Assembly (NCBI RefSeq): GCF_001549985.1
Contig: NZ_LROZ01000009.1
Coordinates: forward strand, 1-64,000
From: Myroides odoratus
Lineage (GTDB): Bacteria > Bacteroidota > Bacteroidia > Flavobacteriales > Flavobacteriaceae
DNA: 64,000 nt
Reading direction: 5' to 3'
Part shown: piece by piece, positions 62,748 to 64,000 of the stretch
Position numbering within the stretch: position 1 is the stretch's first letter
Layout: each line of letters starts with the position of its first letter
Position numbers and translations under genes: made by a program
Notes under the pieces: model-generated
Told to the model about the DNA's origin: nothing
Databases searched by the model: none
The model's input: the letters and a program-made list of their open reading frames with translations, nothing else

Positions 62748-64000
62748 AAAATTTGTTTTATATGCCGCAGCATTATTTGGAGTGATCACCCCTATTTATA
62801 CGAAATTAGGAAATGTTGCTTTGGGGCTTTTTGCTGTATTAATGGTCGTTTATTTACTAAAAAAAGGCCAGCGATTTTCACCAAGCCTATCGAATGTTAG
62901 TAAAATAATTTTTGGTACAACTATTTTTATTATTGCTTTACTGCTGATTGGCTTGCTCTATACGGAGTATGTAAGCCGTGCAATTAAGTTATTTGAAAAT
63001 TATTTGTCCTACATTTTAGTGCCTCTTATCTTTATGTTTGCTCCTTTTGATTTGCTCCAAGGTGTAAGAGAAAAGGGCACGCGATTTTTTGTATATGGTT
63101 GCGTAATCAGCAGTCTTGTTTTGTTAGGGCACAATTTTTATAGCTACTTTTTAGCTAAGGGAGAATGGGTAATAGAAGAAGACTTATTTGGTTATTATTA
63201 TACCTACCACGAATTTGCTTCATTGCTCAAGTTTCATCCAACACTCCTGGGAACATACTATGTTTTCGCTCTTGTGATTCTTAATGAAACGAAAGAGTGG
63301 CTAAATGAATATGCGAAATTTGGCATCAGTTGCGTTTTAGTTTTGTGTATTCTATTTCTCAATTCTAGAGCGGTATATTTGATACTCGCTTTATATGGGG
63401 TATACTACTTCATTCAACGTGGAAAACTCCTGTATGCAAAGCGTAAAGGATTATTGGCAGGGCTTATTGTGTTATTAGGCGCTCTGATGTCTGTAGGAGT
63501 AATTTTAGTGAAAGATACCTATATCTATGAACGTATGACAGATCAGTTGATTTGGGAGCTTGAAGAGAATAAAGGGACGCTTTATGACGATCAACATACA
63601 AATGATAGTAGAGTTTCACGTTGGGAGGCCATTTACGAACATGCCATGCAAAAACCATGGATGGGCTATGGCTCAGGGAGTGAGGATGAAGAGGTTTTGA
63701 AGGCGTATAAAGAAGATAATTTGCAACATGCTCTGGAATCTGAATATGGACCGCATAATCAATACTTATCTTTCTTATTGGAGTATGGACTCATCGGATT
63801 GGGATGCTTTGTCTTTTATTTGTGCTATCAATTGCGATTGGCACTCTTACACAAGGATATCATCTATTTTTGTTTAGTTGCTGCGATTGCGATATCTTGT
63901 ATTTTTGATTCGGTACTCTATCTCAATACGAATATTATCTTTTTTGCGTTCTTTGGGAATCTATTTACCTTTTTAAGTTGGAGAAACAAAACGACAGATT
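62740..64000 (+). CDS. O-antigen ligase/polymerase family protein (partial, 3' end outside window)
   Basis: About 420 residues read open to the window end. It begins with an ATG overlapping the previous stop by 8 bp. Multi-spanning, with the Wzy_C/WaaL-type segment SRWEAIYEHAMQKPWMGYGSG and GPHNQYLSFLLEYGLIGL, in which the PHNxYL and GxxG pieces are typical of the family. It would polymerise or transfer polysaccharide to lipid carriers. The C-terminus is cut off by the window. Confidence 0.85.
   Translation, partial: MDKKFVLYAAALFGVITPIYTKLGNVALGLFAVLMVVYLLKKGQRFSPSLSNVSKIIFGTTIFIIALLLIGLLYTEYVSRAIKLFENYLSYILVPLIFMFAPFDLLQGVREKGTRFFVYGCVISSLVLLGHNFYSYFLAKGEWVIEEDLFGYYYTYHEFASLLKFHPTLLGTYYVFALVILNETKEWLNEYAKFGISCVLVLCILFLNSRAVYLILALYGVYYFIQRGKLLYAKRKGLLAGLIVLLGALMSVGVILVKDTYIYERMTDQLIWELEENKGTLYDDQHTNDSRVSRWEAIYEHAMQKPWMGYGSGSEDEEVLKAYKEDNLQHALESEYGPHNQYLSFLLEYGLIGLGCFVFYLCYQLRLALLHKDIIYFCLVAAIAISCIFDSVLYLNTNIIFFAFFGNLFTFLSWRNKTTD

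Overview
The window looks like part of a Flavobacteriaceae (Bacteroidota) chromosome, possibly Myroides or a close relative. Four things point there: low GC content, a complete flexirubin / dialkylresorcinol pigment cluster, Bacteroidota-type promoters (TAnnTTTG at -7, with a TTG-type -33 element) in front of several genes, and almost no Shine-Dalgarno sequences. The genus is a guess; the family is fairly secure.

Region 1 (1-1451) has no convincing gene. It holds a 114-bp tandem repeat (1-291), then an AT-rich stretch (540-1004) with six exact or near-exact TTATCAACA boxes on both strands and three relaxed ones. I read this as a candidate replication origin. Most genes to its right run on the + strand, as expected for a leading-strand arm.

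Region 2 (1452-32531) is a 32-gene flexirubin cluster. A divergent flavin halogenase-like gene faces a tyrosine ammonia-lyase that would supply 4-coumarate. The first + strand block (2792-22168) holds a ketoreductase, ketosynthases and degenerate partners, two ACPs, hot-dog dehydratases, a thioesterase, the dialkylresorcinol enzymes DarA and DarB, an LpxL-type acyltransferase, a BtrH-like protein, an ABC transporter, and LolA, lipoprotein and outer-membrane genes. It ends at an intrinsic terminator. A second block with its own promoter (22329-32531) holds a third dehydratase-like protein, a GT2-DUF2062 fusion, an MMPL-acyltransferase-methyltransferase-like fusion, a CrtI-like oxidoreductase, a C45-type Ntn-hydrolase lipoprotein and a PaaK-type ligase. 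Together they would make a coumarate-started aryl polyene, make a dialkylresorcinol, join them as an ester, and place the pigment in the outer membrane. The joining enzyme is not obvious; several candidates are discussed.

Region 3 (32634-50316) is housekeeping: gltX, two lipoproteins, an SPFH protein, a small stress-type membrane trio (YtxH, holin-like, DUF6327-like), glnS, folB, tRNA-Cys, tRNA-Pro, a LysE-type exporter, rnr with a GIN-domain protein, an acyl-CoA ligase, rpiB, a DUF1294 protein, tex and tatA. A gene-free stretch before the acyl-CoA ligase carries a 22-bp minisatellite.

Region 4 (50510-64000) runs from an M23 peptidase, a GH3-like protein and a DUF6909-like protein into a surface polysaccharide locus: Wzz-like protein, rfbC, a C-terminally short rfbD, an acetyltransferase, a Wzx flippase, asnB, a GT4 glycosyltransferase, a polymerase-like membrane protein, and an O-antigen ligase/polymerase gene cut by the window end. 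Names rest on motif reading and recall of families; no search was run.
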